Below the pieces are notes generated by a model. That model had not been told where the DNA came from. It searched no databases and saw nothing but the letters and a program-made list of their open reading frames with translations. Of a DNA stretch of 64,000 bases, positions 11,414-22,960 are shown in pieces. Origin of the DNA: Voacanga thouarsii (Eukaryota; Streptophyta; Magnoliopsida; Gentianales; Apocynaceae); assembly GCA_026120185.1 (NCBI GenBank), contig JANUWF010001631.1:2108001-2172000 (forward strand), read 5' to 3'. How positions within the stretch are numbered: position 1 is the stretch's first letter; each line of letters opens with the position of its first letter. The translations under genes were made by a program, and so were the position numbers.

Positions 11414-11539
11414 TTACTCTGTAACCATATCATGCTTAGTGGTAGTCTCCATCAATTCTCCCTCAGTACTAACACCAAAATCTCTCAGAATTTTCATGAT
11501 GACTAGAGGGAAGACGAAGGCTTTGGTAGAGAGACAGTG
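11414..11539 (-). pseudogene. C-terminal part of the A extra ORF, cut off by K2
   Basis: Across the CAGTG duplication the reading frame from 13236 continues here (minus strand) for about 40 residues, including a VIMKILRDFGV segment, to a TAA at 11414-11416. The same region of J (near 5600-5690) aligns with it. It was separated from the rest of the ORF by insertion K2. Confidence 0.7.
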
Positions 11540-13230
11540 TGTTAGTGTTGTGCCCTAGAGGCAATCACTTGTACCATGTATATTTCATATTAAATTAATA
11601 AGAGACATTCTTTATCTTTCAGTTTGATTGTTATATCTAACTATGTGTACAAACCGTTAGATAAAGTCCCTAGTACAACACAGTGTTAAGGAAATCATGA
11701 TAGAGATCATGATGTGAGATTCCTACTACACTATGCAGTGTTTGTACTTAAATAATCCCCAGTCATAGTATTAATAAAATGTGACATTATTAATACGCCA
11801 AGACTGGCACATGTTATATCTCTTGATTGGATCAAGCGGTGGTTCTCATATCTGTGGGTATTGAGATACTCAGGATTAACGTGTGGATGCTTGTTTTGAA
11901 ACAAGTTCATTGGATGACCTAGCTACGAGATAATCACTTGGATAACTATTTAGTGCCAGTGATAGAATCTCATTATAGCAAGTGTGCAAGTATCCTTAGA
12001 CTTGAGATCTCCAAGGTACTTTGTTTATCGAGCATTGTACTTTGATTCTAATCTTTGGAGTCTTATCTAGGACCGCCTATGGGATGGATATTGGGTACAA
12101 CGTAAAGTAAACGAAAGTAGTTGAGAGGGTCAATAAATGATTCACCACTCCTAATAGTAGGATAGTATATCTCAAGGCCACTTGTAGAAATCATTACTCA
12201 TGAAGTCCTTGGCCAAGGCGACTATGTGATGGAAATGGTTCCAATTGATACACATATCGAGTAATGGATTTCTTGAACAAGTACTAAAATATTCGGGCCA
12301 GAATTAATAATATTCTGGAGGGAGTTGGCACTAATTCCATACTCTAGACCGAATGAGATATTGTATGTTGAAAGGAGTTTATTGCACTGATAATTTGCTA
12401 TTGAAAGGTTCATGTCAAGCCACTTGACTTTCTGGACTTTTGGGTGGCCAAGAGTCATTGCTAGATATCGCTCTTGATATGCTAAATATGAATTTATTAA
12501 TTAGAGAATTAATAAATTTAATCCTTTATTTTATTAAGGATTATTAATTCTAATATTGTTAGAATTAATTCATATTATGCTATCAATAAGACCAGGAAAC
12601 CTAATGGGTCACACACAATAAAGGTTTAAATGCTCAAATATATTATTTGATAATATTGTGGGGTTAATTAAGAGAAGGGAATATATTTATAGGTGAATTA
12701 TAAGTTTGTTATAATTCATGGGACCTAATTGTAATTAAGTAAACTTCAAGGACCAATTTGTTGACAATTGGACGTTGAAGGACTAAGTTGCAATTTATGG
12801 TAATTATAAATCTATAAATATAAGGAAACGGTTTCCTTAGGGTTTGAGACAGACTATTCACGCAATAACAGAGAAACCGTTTCTCTGCCTCTCTCTTGAT
12901 CAATCCCTAGCCGTCTCTCTTCTTGATCAAAACCCTAGCCTCTCGAATTCTACTAGCATAGAATTGTGAGATTGTGAGCATTCAACCTTGTGTGGATTAT
13001 CATTAGAGTGAGTTCTTTCTTGGACTTCAGTTGAGCTGCAGTGAACGGTTTTGGATAATCTGGATCGCGCCTGCGTTCTTGTTTCTAAAATTTTTGAATT
13101 CCGGCTTCACGAGGTAATAAACGCAATCTTCTCCTTTTGCCGTTTCTATTGTAAACCCGTGATCCATGGCTTAGATTTCTTGTTGTTTTCCGCTGCGCTT
13201 AATCTGATTATGCATGATAGAAATCCTACA
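11540..13230 (+). mobile_element. K2: solo copia-type LTR inserted in the A extra ORF
   Basis: The 1691-bp element starts TGTTAGTGTTGTGCCCTAG and ends AGAAATCCTACA. The perfect 5-bp duplication CAGTG flanks it (11535-11539 and 13231-13235). There is no internal region, primer site or coding domain. It is a solo LTR of the K family and lies in the plus orientation against the minus-strand ORF it interrupts. The small open frames inside it (12222-12458, 12709-12903, 13051-13236) are not supported as genes. Confidence 0.9.
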
Positions 13231-13235
13231 CAGTG

Positions 13236-13946
13236 ATGAACCACATCCCTAATGGATTGTATAATCAAGGGTGCAAGAGGGATAGGTAGGGTGTTCATCA
13301 TCCTATGCAAAATGTATGTATCAATAAGGCATGTCTCATTAAATCCACTGGCACGGGGTATAACATTGAACCCAAACATGTATACTAGAGCCCTAAAGTT
13401 TGCAGCAAGATCATTGTTCGAATAAAAGCTGTTGACTTGGAAAGCAATGTGTTTGTGCAACCCTAGAGTGGCTCTAGTTCCACTAGCATCCCAATTAGGT
13501 TCAGAAAGAATTTTTTGATTGTTAACATCTATCCCTTGCCAAAAGTCATCATCATATACCTGGAGAAGATTAGCTAAGTGGTCTCGTGTGATGATGATGG
13601 GGGTTCCTTTCATTCTTGTCTCAATGTGGGGAAGCTGTTTATTGCCTTTTTCAACCATGTTGGCATAGAATTCTTTGATTAGCACTGGACAATAATTCCC
13701 TTTTTGCTGTACTATTGATCCCCACCCTAGCCTCCTAAACATCATCCCAAGTTTGAGGGCTTGGTCTAAGGTGGGTGCAAAGGTACGCTTCACAATAATC
13801 TTATTTGACGCCCTCCTATTATACCATTCCCCACAAAAAGGATCAATGAACTCAACTGGCCTAAGGAACTGGGAGTCTATAGATGAAGAGGCTGAGGAAG
13901 AAAAAGCTTGAGCCCTCTTTGAGGCTTGACCCCTTACTCTAGACAT
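13236..13946 (-). pseudogene. Extra ORF of element A (plant transposon-protein type), truncated by K2
   Basis: About 237 residues are open from the ATG at 13946 to the K2 insertion; the frame then runs into the LTR and stops at 13146. The N-terminus is rich in Ser, Arg and Ala. The body contains SNKIIVKRTF, LIKEFYANM and a RASGFNETCLIDTYILHRMM segment. It is the better preserved homologue of the decayed ORF in J (4881). From memory this belongs to the 'putative plant transposon protein' domain found next to Athila/Tat-type Ty3 elements; the role is unknown. It lies downstream of gag where pol would be expected, so pol has been lost. K2 interrupts it at codons for Val-Val-His-His. Confidence 0.7.
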
Positions 13947-13959
13947 ACTGGCAATGAGG

Positions 13960-15060
13960 TAGTGGTGAAAATAGGAGGAACAAAACTAAGAAGCTCAAAG
14001 ATTGCAGTAGGGCTATATTTCCCCTGTTTCAAACACAATGCACAATACCCTCTCAACTCTCAACCAACTCACAACAACAATGCCTAAACTCTTTAAACGT
14101 GCATCACACTCCCGACAACAACCAATTTAATCTCCTTCAATCAATTCAACACAACCTGTAAGAATACATATAAAGCTCACTATAAAACATAAATGTGTTG
14201 AACAACTCCAATGCATTCGAATGGACATCCCTGATCATGTGAAAGAAAGCCTTATCATACCATTAGAGTGATCAAGTGTAAAACAATTCAAGGCCAATGT
14301 GCATAAACTACTTAATCATTGTAATAGCCACAATCCTACCCTTAAACAAATGCATAAACTTCCTAATGATCATGTGAATGCATCAGGGACCCAAGAATCA
14401 TTAACTCATCATAAATCCAAAGTCATGAAGCTCAAGAGTTATTTCACAATGCAAGAGAACATGTAAACTCCCAATTTTTGGCCTAAAATCTACTCAAAAT
14501 TAGTAAAACTCATCTATTTCATTTTAACCGTGGGAATTGAATAAAAATCATACCTTTGTGCTCTCTTATGCATGGACAAGCAAAAGATGTAGTCTTTTTT
14601 AAGAAATCCAAGCTCTTTGCATGTGGATTGGAGTTTGTTTTATTGTGAAAAATGGAAGATTTAAAGACTTTTGATCCGTAGGATCAACAAAAGAAAGGTA
14701 GATTGATGTTGTAAAAGTATTTGGGAGATGAAAAATCAAACCTTTAGGAGTTTGGAAGGTGAGGCCAGTGTGGGTTAGAGAGGATTTGAGAGGGAATTGG
14801 AGAGTTTGAAAGAAAAAGTGGCCAAAATGGCCTATTTCATATGTCTTGCCTGACAAGAACCGGCACCAGTCCTAGTCCTAGCCGGTGCCGGTTGCATTCT
14901 GTCCAACCTTCATCTCTCTCTCTTTTTTTTTATTTTATTTTATGGAAAGAAAAATGATGAACACACAGTAATGATCAATAATGCAATTTAATTCATGAGA
15001 AAAAAATTAAACAAAACGACGAAAATAAAAATTGTTCCCAATCACAAAACTGAAAGCAAA
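13960..15060 (-). other. Non-coding spacer of element A
   Basis: Between the extra ORF and gag there are about 1.1 kb without a recognisable domain. A GGCACCGG-type repeat pair, like those in the LTR, lies near 14860-14895. The open frame at 14599-14856 has no match I recognise. In a complete Athila element protease, RT, RNase H and integrase would occupy this position. Confidence 0.6.
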
Positions 15061-15067
15061 AATGACT

Positions 15068-16339
15068 TCAGTATTTTCCATGGCTTTGATCTCGTGGATT
15101 TTCTTCGGTGTTTCCTAGCAATATCCTTGTTTGATGATCCCCCAGTAGTTTAGCTAATTGGCCAATTTGGTTTTCCAAGTTGCATATGGAAGCCTCTAAG
15201 TTCCTTGTTATAGCATCGACCCCTTGGAACTTAGTCTCCATTGTACTTATCAATTGGCCAATCAATTCCTCTAACAGTAGCTTGGAAGGTGCTGCATTGT
15301 TGTTCAAGGAAGGTTGGTTCCTTTGATTTTCCCCAAAATTGAAAGAACCCTACCTGGTTGGTTTCCATTGCTCCAAGAGAAGTTAGGGTGATTTCTCCAA
15401 CCAGGATTGTAAGTAGAGTTATAAGGATTGTTACTTGGCTGGATATTACCTGCAAAAGCCGCTTGTTCCATGGTTTCTTGGAGTGAACCCATATTTTGGC
15501 ACTTATATTTGGGTGCCCTTCTCCACAGAAATCACAACTTACGTTTAACACCTGGCCTTTTGGCATCACCATTTGTTCCATCTTTTGAGTCAAGGCATCT
15601 ACCTTAGCCTCCAAAGCTGCCACAGCATCCACTTTGTGCACTCTTTGCACACAAGTTTGAGACCTTGTACTTCCCCAAGAATAGTTATTAGAAGTCAAAT
15701 TTTGAATAAGATCGAATACCTGTTCTGGGGTCTTATGATTGATGGAACCCCCTGTAGAAGAGTCCACCACTTGACGTGTTGCGAACGTAAGGCCATTCAG
15801 AAAGATGAGCATATGCATTCCTAGCTCAAATCCGAGGTGTGGGTATTTTTTTAGCATCTCCTTAAATCTCTCTCAACTTTCATATAAGGGTTCTGAGTCT
15901 AATTGTTGGAAGGCAAAAATCTCGTTTCTAAGTTTGGCTGTCCTAGCTAGAGGGAAATATTTGGTGAGAAACTCTTCAGCTAGGGCATTCCAAGTAGTGA
16001 TGGAACATGTAGGTAAAGACTTTAACCAAGATTTGGCTCTATCTCTCAATGAAAAAGGAAAAAGTCTTAACTTTATGGCATCTTTAGAAACACCATTCAT
16101 TTTAAAGTGTTACAAATATCAAGGAAACTAGCTAGATGGACATTGGGATCTTCTTCAGGTAGCCCATCAAATTAAACCATATTTTGGACCATCTGGATAA
16201 TATTGGGCTTTATCTCAAAATTTTTCGCATCTACCCTAGGTCTAGTGATACTTGAGCCTGTGCCCGAGATTGCAGGTTTCACAAAGTCATCCATAACCCT
16301 CCTGTCATTTCCAGCATTGTTATTTTGAGCACCATCCAT
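15068..16339 (-). pseudogene. gag: Athila-type gag of element A, broken
   Basis: Reading from the ATG at 16339 the protein begins MDGAQNNNAG. It reaches the retrotransposon gag domain (DGLPEEDPN, then NGVSKDAIKLRLFPFSLRD, AKSWLKSL and TAKLRNEIFAFQQL). The C-terminal part has ALEAKVDALTQKMEQM, one C-x2-C-x4-H knuckle start (CDFCGEGH) and an ENQIGQLAKLL...TEENPRD segment that in Athila precedes protease. At least two in-frame stops (near 16180 and 15875) and frame changes near 15490-15300 break it. After the last segment the frame ends at 15068 and no protease follows. Gag would form the virus-like particle; this copy cannot make an intact one. Confidence 0.8.
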
Positions 16340-16707
16340 GTCTGCGATCAAGTTTCTTTAGATTGTCCAGCAGATTTTTGATAGTGTCTTTTCGATCTCA
16401 GGATCAAAATTGACTATCTCGCCTTCAGATTTTCGGGTCATGTACCAAGGATAATACCTAGAAAAGACAAGAAGCAAGTTAGATAATATAATTCATGATT
16501 AAAACAAAATTAAAGGAATACAAAGTTAGGCAAGAGAGCATAGTCAAAGTTAGTAAGTTAGATTACAGAGGTATACAAAGAATACACAAGATACAAAAGA
16601 TGGCACTTTTGTGAAAAAAACAACTGTATATATTTACATATTCACATATTTACCTATTTACATATGTACATGGTTAAATCAATATAATCCACGCTTTTAT
16701 GATATTA

Positions 16708-16724
16708 TTCCCCGACAAGGGCGC
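16708..16724 (-). other. Degenerate primer-binding site of A
   Basis: The minus strand reads TGCGCCCTTGTCGGGGAA next to the LTR end. It resembles the plant Asp-tRNA complement seen intact in C (34396-34414), with a few changes. Confidence 0.65.
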
Positions 16725-16732
16725 AAAAAACT

Positions 16733-18230
16733 TTATGCGTATTTATTTGGGTATAAAAATCATATAAAAATAAGCACGTTCCCAATCAAGTTTAAATTAA
16801 AATGTTAACCCCAAATTACACATATGAGCAAGCGAACTCATCATTAACATGGCATAGGGTTCAAACGAGTGTCGATCCTCCAGGAACAAGTATGCATTAA
16901 TTACTTTTCTTTCATTGTTTAACTGACTCCATAAAGTGAAAAGAAAAATAAAATAAAAGAATATATAAATGTCAAGGATGGAGAATTATGTAACTCAAAT
17001 CATTATTTTGACACACATGACCTTAAAGTACTTAACCATTATCATAACTAATTATTCTCTTGGCATCATGAAGGATTAAGATAGATTCACTTCTTTTCCA
17101 ATCCACGAAATCACTACCTTCTAGATAAATTAGCATCACATTCCTATCTCAACTAATCCAACCAAAAGATGCATTAAACACAATCCGTGATTAAATTTCC
17201 ATTCTTGGCAAACTTAAACGTGAAATAATGAATCCATTCCTGGTAAACATCAATTAATCTTTAATTACTAGTTTTTTGCAATTAACCCATTTTCCAAGCA
17301 AGTTAATAGACAAATATGAAATTAATAAATTGAGACCACCATCAACCCCTTTTCCAAGCAAGTTAATGGAATGAAATAACCAACCAATCTCGTAATATGC
17401 ACAAGTAATTAAATACCAAGAATAACAATCAATTAATCAAAAGATCAAATAACTCTAAAAATCATGAATACCTAAAATAATGTCGAATTACAATAAAACA
17501 ATTAATACATCATTGTTCAAGAAAAGAAAACAAAAGTAATAGAAAGCACTCATAGACAAGCCTTCTTCTTCTTCATTTGTAGATCTTCTTGTATAACCCT
17601 CATTGATTTGGCAGAATTTCTCCTTGATTTGAGTGATTTTCTGTTATGATCAATGAATTCTCCTATTTCTCTTGTGTTTTCCATCTATTTATAGGCTTAG
17701 GAAGTGTTTAAACTCGTTGGTGCAGGATTTTTGGCCAATTAGAAGTAGGAAGATACTAAAATTTTGTAGATTACCAAAAATTGCGTGCAAAATTCAAGGC
17801 ACTGCCTTATCATCAGGGCACCTTGGCTGCTGGAGCCGGCACCGGTTGTGTTCTGTTTCCTCAATTGTTCACTGATTTTTTTCATGATTTCCGCACAATA
17901 TTTTCCAGAGTGTAGTCGGTGCGGCCTTGGCTGCTAGAGCCGGCATCGGTTCTGTTCTATTTAGCTCTATTTCACTGATTTTTTGTCGCCTTGAAGTGCA
18001 TACCAGCAGCACGTGATCAGCGCCACTTCCTCTGCTCTGTCTGGTGCCACCTCTGTTCTGTTTTGCAACGTTTTTATCTTATTTTACCCCTAAAATTTGA
18101 AATATTGCACAAAATACCTTTCCAAGGGTAAAATCTCAAATATGAAGGAATATGACTAGTTATTGAACAAAATATATCACAAAATAGCCTCAAATAACTA
18201 GGAAAAATATGATAAATTTAGGCCCTATCA
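16733..18230 (-). mobile_element. 5' LTR of element A
   Basis: The minus strand starts TGATAGGGCCTAAATTTATC at 18230. It has three GC-rich repeat units (near 17835-18060), a TATAAATAG box at 17685-17693 and a long AT-rich R/U5, and ends near 16733 next to the primer site. It is about 1.5 kb, similar to the LTRs of B and C. The last bases (GCATAA) are a mutated form of GCATCA in B. Confidence 0.8.
17685..17693 (-). promoter_or_regulatory. TATA box of the A 5' LTR
   Basis: CTATTTATA on the plus strand is TATAAATAG on the minus strand. It follows U3, and the same box is found in the inverted copy at 11216. Confidence 0.5.
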
Positions 18231-18372
18231 ACAAGCTCTTCTATTCTTCTAATAGTTTTAATATTTATTGGAACATTATTGCAATTGGGGAGTATTGCTT
18301 AACTTTCTATCTCCTTTATTATTTTTGGTCCATTTAGAGATGCTTTCTTGTGTTATTTTTTTGGCAAATGAG

Positions 18373-18403
18373 GACATTGTCCAGTTTAAGTATGGGGGAA
18401 TGG
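18373..18403 (+). other. Internal polypurine motif of B
   Basis: GACATTGTCCAGTTTAAGTA is followed by a TGGGGGAATGG purine run. It is the counterpart of 6457-6486 in J and 26945-26974 in C. Confidence 0.6.
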
Positions 18404-19354
18404 TTTGGTGATATTCTTTGTCCAGGTTGTTGGAAATTTCATTGCTGTTTCTTGATGTTTTAGGTTAATTTGGCTAAAATTTGAAAATTTTCGAAATTTT
18501 GAAAATTTGAAAGTTTGAAAATTTTTGAGCTAAATTGCAATTTTTTACTATTATGGTATTGTTATGCTTTTCTTTTGGTATAAGAATTTGGTTTAAGACT
18601 TATTTGGTTGAGTTTGGTTTTATTTAGACTTATATATTTGGTGTGATATAAGCTAAGTCTTAAGAATTTGGATTAACCTTATTTATATTTTGGTGGATGA
18701 TGTGGCAATTTGTTTCTTCAGGATTGATCTTGATTTTGGGATGAAATATAAGTATGGAATTTTGGTTGATTTTGGTGCTATGGTTTTCTAAACCAGTCAT
18801 TGTTTTGAATTTAAGTAAATAGGGACTAGAGTAGTAAAATCTTAAGTGAAAAAAAGAAAGAAAAGAAGACTCGAAAAAAAATGATAAACAGAATGTAGGA
18901 AAAAAAAAAAGAAAAAAACAAGAAATTAAAGGGGCTAATACGGTAAGTGAAGAGAAATACATTCACTTGAGACTATGAATTCCAATGAAAAAATATGGTG
19001 AGAATGTCCCCAATTTGCTAGTTAGACTGTAGTAGTTTGGAAGTCATGGAACTTGAAGTTGATTATTATTCTTAACTTATAAGAATCACAATGTTTGCAT
19101 TCTTAACTTGAGGATTGAGGTGAAACACATTAAATAGATATAAACTTGTTAACTCAACTTCAATGGCCTTGGTTATATCCAGCATAATACATAAGTTTAC
19201 ATGAAATTAGCTTCGTTGAATAGGTATTGGATTGAATTCTTGAACTAGAAGAAGGATAATATCTTTACTATAGTAGCTATGTTTATGAAAATATTCTTAT
19301 TAATAAGCTATTTGCTTGGTGTGTTTTGTTCTTTTTTGCTTGAGGACAAGCAAA

Positions 19355-19372
19355 GCTTAAGTGTGGGGGAAG
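19355..19372 (+). other. Polypurine tract of B
   Basis: GCTTAAGTGTGGGGGAAG stands immediately before the LTR start TGATAGGGG at 19373. Confidence 0.8.
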
Positions 19373-20914
19373 TGATAGGGGTAAAATATACGTATATTTT
19401 GTGGGCACTTGTAATGTAATCATGCTTAAATTTTAGATCAAATGCTTTCATTCTCCTCACTTTGTTATATTTATGTGTAGATTGATGATTGATGAAAAAG
19501 AGGTGAAAACAAGCACAAAAACATGTGAAAAGACCAAAACAAAAGGTCACTAATGTTGGCTGGTGCGTGAGAAAGAGTCACGAAAAAGGACAAAAAAAGA
19601 GCACATTCGGAGCTTGGACAGATTTTAGCCAGCCTTGGCTCAAAGCTTGAGCCAGCACCTAAACGTGGAAAAACAAAGTACAATTAGTGCTAGCAGATTC
19701 AGAGCAGCCCAGGCTGGCTGATTTCGGGAATTTGACTCCAAAAAGAGTTTTTGAGTAGAATTAGGCAACTTTTGTTCAGATCTTTTGGGAATTGATTTGG
19801 GAATGAATTAGGACTATTGTAGGAACTTCTTGACAACCTAAACCCCTATAAATATAAGGGAATAACACCTATGAAATCAGTTTTCTTCCATTGGGACTTG
19901 CACACTCATAGGAAACTCCTAGAAAAATGCCAAGATCTAGAAAGATTAGGGAGACTCTTGGAGAAGGAAATGAGATTGAACAAGAAAGTTTCACGGAAGA
20001 AGAATAAGGCTTACTTGTCTATGAGTGATTTTTTTTCTTTTCTCTTCTTTGCTATTTATTGGCAATTTGAGTTTTAATTATTTTAATTATATTTAGAGGA
20101 TGTTTTTGGATTTATGACTTTGTATTGATTTCAGTTATTTGCTCAATTGATTGTTATTCATGGTATTTAATTACTTGTTTTTATTTGGTGAATTGATGAA
20201 GTTGAATTTCAATTCTACTAGAATTGGGAAACGAAGTTAGGAATGAATTCAATCTAACTAATTCTATAATCGTTATCTTAACTGGATTGGGAAAGAAGGT
20301 TAAGAATTGAACTTGAGTAATTAAAGATTAGTTGATTTGGCCTAGAGTATAGGGTATTGGCTAATATCATGCTTTAATATTGCCTAGAGTATAGGAATAT
20401 TAGTTGAGGAATGTCTTTCATGCATATTTTGGTTGCTTTGGTTTGATTGTGAAATCTGCTAGATTGATTAAAAGATAATGATTCCATGAATTGGGAAAGA
20501 AGTAGAGTTTATATTTTACTCTTTGATGGTGCCACGATGATAATTAATTGTGATATTGCTAAATAATCATCGTTTTGTATTCAAGGATTTCTATCTATTT
20601 ACATGTCTTTTCTCTTTATTCTCACTCCTTAATTATCCTTGTGACTTTTTTTGTGTGAATTTGATCTATTCTCTAGTATATTAGGTTAGTAGGTTATTTG
20701 CTTCTATTTCTTTATTCTATTAGCTAAATAATAAATATTTGGGTAAAGTAATATGGGAGCCAAAGTTCCTGTTGATTTGATACTTGCTATTCCCTATATA
20801 ATATGATGGGTATACATGGTTATATATGTGGTTTTAGTGGTTATCATTTTAGTTAAAACTTGACTAATTGTGGACTTTGTTAGTAATGTTTTTTACACTA
20901 AAAAATGCGCATCA
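19373..20914 (+). mobile_element. 3' LTR of B
   Basis: It starts TGATAGGGGTAAAATATACG after a clear polypurine tract and ends near ATGCGCATCA, about 1.54 kb. A TATAAATATAAG box lies near 19850. The U5 half resembles the A and C LTRs, but the first few hundred bases (U3) do not match C although the internal regions do, so it may be a recombinant. The 68-residue frame at 19871-20077 lies in R/U5 and is not a gene. Confidence 0.7.
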
Positions 20915-21022
20915 CACCTCAACATAATAGTGTATTTGAGAGAAGGAATTGAATCCTTCTAGATATGGTACAGACCATGATATCTTTTGCAGACTTACGA
21001 AAATTGTTTTGGGAGTACACAC
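20915..21022. other. Short unassigned interval
   Basis: These roughly 108 bases between B's LTR and D's LTR match nothing else I could find in the window. They may be older background DNA. I see no gene in them. Confidence 0.3.
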
Positions 21023-22944
21023 TGAAGGCATAAATTTCAAAAATAGCATAAAAAAAAATGAAAATAGGCAAATATACTTCTACGTTTTTAACTATTCGCA
21101 AGGGCTGAACCAACGTAGTCATTCGAACCACTTCAGGCTATGAGCTTGAAGCCTTTAGTTCTACTCTCAGTATCTCTAGTTGTTGTCCAGCAATCCTATT
21201 AATCTATCTCATCCATGCAAAGCTTTGGGCCTTCCAAAATATGACTTGTGCCTAAAACCCTAGTGAAAGGCAATTGGGAAGGAGGACAGTTTTTGAACAA
21301 TCCTCTTGCAATCTACTAAAGAGAAGTCTCAAGAGACAATGGTTCTTTGTTCTTGTGTTTTCTAGAAGCACTTAGTTAACAAACACAGAGATCCTCAGAG
21401 AGAAAAATGGCAAGAGAGAAAAACTCTCTGGTTCTACCCATCTTTCAGTATGCTCTAATCTCATTTGATAACCCCTGATAGCTAAAATATAGTTCCCTAA
21501 TTAGATTCGAAAACTTCTCAGAAGATATCACCCAATATCTTTTCGCTATCCTCGGGGATTCAAAATTAGAACTAAATAGAAATAGTTTAATCTTCACGGT
21601 CCACGTCCGATTAAGCCTTAAATGAGCCAAGACTTAACCTAGGGGCCGATGGTCCATTCAATTAGATTAAGCTTTCAATTAACTTAATTATTCTTGGGCC
21701 TATAAGAGCCTAATAACTAAACTTATTAAATAACTGAAATGGATTAATTTTAAGCCTTTTACTTAATTCAAACTCGGCCAATTATTAATTATTCAACCTG
21801 GGCTACAACCCTGAATAATTAATTAACCAACTGAAATAGGTTATTAAATAATTTTCTCTTTGGACCTTTTATTTTATTCTTTCCCAATAAATAAACTAGG
21901 ATACCAGAATAAAATAGAATCCATTTTATCTAAGAACAATTCCCTATCCCAAAACCATTCGGACTTATAGGCTATTCCGGAGACAAAAAGACACATTGCC
22001 TTGGCTACTAAAATGACCAAAATACCCATGCTATATAAATAGTTGTATTTTAGATTTTAAATACTTTATAACATCACCATAAGAAAATATTGACCCCAAG
22101 GACAATGCTGTATTAGGAAAGTCTTCGACCTACATGTGTTATGACTAAAATTCCTCTTTATGCATCGCCGTACATTTAGAGAGAAAGAGTGTACTAACAT
22201 CTCTCTAAAAGACAACTACCATCCTTAGACCTCTAGTTCAGTGATCCACAACTTCCTGGAATGTATTTGCTTTACAAGGGAGCTACCCTAAAGTAAACAT
22301 CCTAATCATGTTACCAGGGCCTTGGATATTTAGATCATTCGAATAGTTACAATGGGCGATATAGCATAGAAGCTATCTTGTACGAGTCTGTCTTAACTAA
22401 TTAGTTACATATACATAACGTATAAGTATATGGGTCTTACGATAGAATATCAACTATAGTACATCAAAGCATATGCTTCCAGTTTCGTCAGACTACCAAC
22501 TCATACTCCAGCCGTAGATTATAAGTCCATACTATAGTAGTAGTAGTCTATGTTTCTACCATATAGTATTTTTAGAAACCACTACTATAAGTTCAGTTCT
22601 ACGTATTTGAAATATGCTTATGTTATGAAATAAGATGATTACTCACTGGATAAAGGTAAGCCATTCCCAATTTGAAATTCATAACATAATAACCTTACCA
22701 TGATGAGATTCCTAGTTTTATTATTTGATTAAGAACAATAATATATGTGTCAAGTAACCCGTGATCTATACCTTACTATGAAATACCTCTATTCATGTTG
22801 ACCACTTAACATAATAGGTTTTTCTAGCAAAAATGTGCACAAATAAAAATGTAAATTTATAAACAAATTTTGAGAATAAATATTTTATTAATATTAATCA
22901 AAATTACATCAGAAACTTAATCTAAGAGAGCATAAATTCTAATA
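21023..22944 (-). mobile_element. 3' LTR of D (X family)
   Basis: The minus strand starts TATTAGAATTTATGCTCTC at 22944, after a purine-rich GGAGTGCAAGTAGAAGAT tract. It is recognisably similar to the complete X copy at 27375 over nearly its whole length, including the GGGCACTA-free U5 region near 21130-21300. The left end near 21023 (TGAAGG on the plus strand) is estimated by alignment and could be off by tens of bases. Confidence 0.65.
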
Positions 22945-22960
22945 ATCTTCTACTTGCACT

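Larger units (their letters stand above)
10668..18230 (-). mobile_element. A: Athila-like gag element with inverted LTR ends
   Basis: A is bounded by the 5-bp duplication ACAAG (10663-10667 and 18231-18235) and lies inside B. Read on the minus strand it has LTR (18230-16733), a degenerate primer site, broken gag (16339-15068), a non-coding spacer and the extra ORF (13946-11414, split by K2). It then ends in about 596 bp of the same LTR in the opposite direction (10668-11263, plus strand). Both outer ends therefore carry the U3 terminus (TGATAGGG or TGATGGGG). No protease, RT, RNase H or integrase is present. The gag similarity (E-D-P-N, LRLFPFSLRD, AKSWL, TAKLRNEI) is typical of Athila. Confidence 0.8.
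9389..20914 (+). mobile_element. B: non-autonomous Athila-like element, split by A
   Basis: B consists of 9389-10667 and 18231-20914. The left part matches the leader and internal region of C in order: a shared GATAGATTGGC-like leader, the conserved ORF at 9880, and TTAATTTCTTTT...AGCATGATGAGTG. The right part has the internal polypurine motif (18373), a terminal polypurine tract (19355) and a 3' LTR (19373-20914). Outside insertion A the internal region is about 2.4 kb and has no gag, protease, RT, RNase H or integrase. This is the pattern of a large retrotransposon derivative mobilised by another element's enzymes (inference). The 5' LTR is missing at the K1 junction. Confidence 0.7.

Noticed and set aside
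7777..13230. K1 and K2 as the two LTRs of one element
   Set aside because: They have the same orientation and family, but K2 has its own perfect duplication, and neither a primer site nor a polypurine tract lies next to them. The DNA between belongs to B and A.
13960..15060. Hidden RT or protease in the A spacer
   Set aside because: Neither strand shows RT or protease motifs in any frame that I could read.
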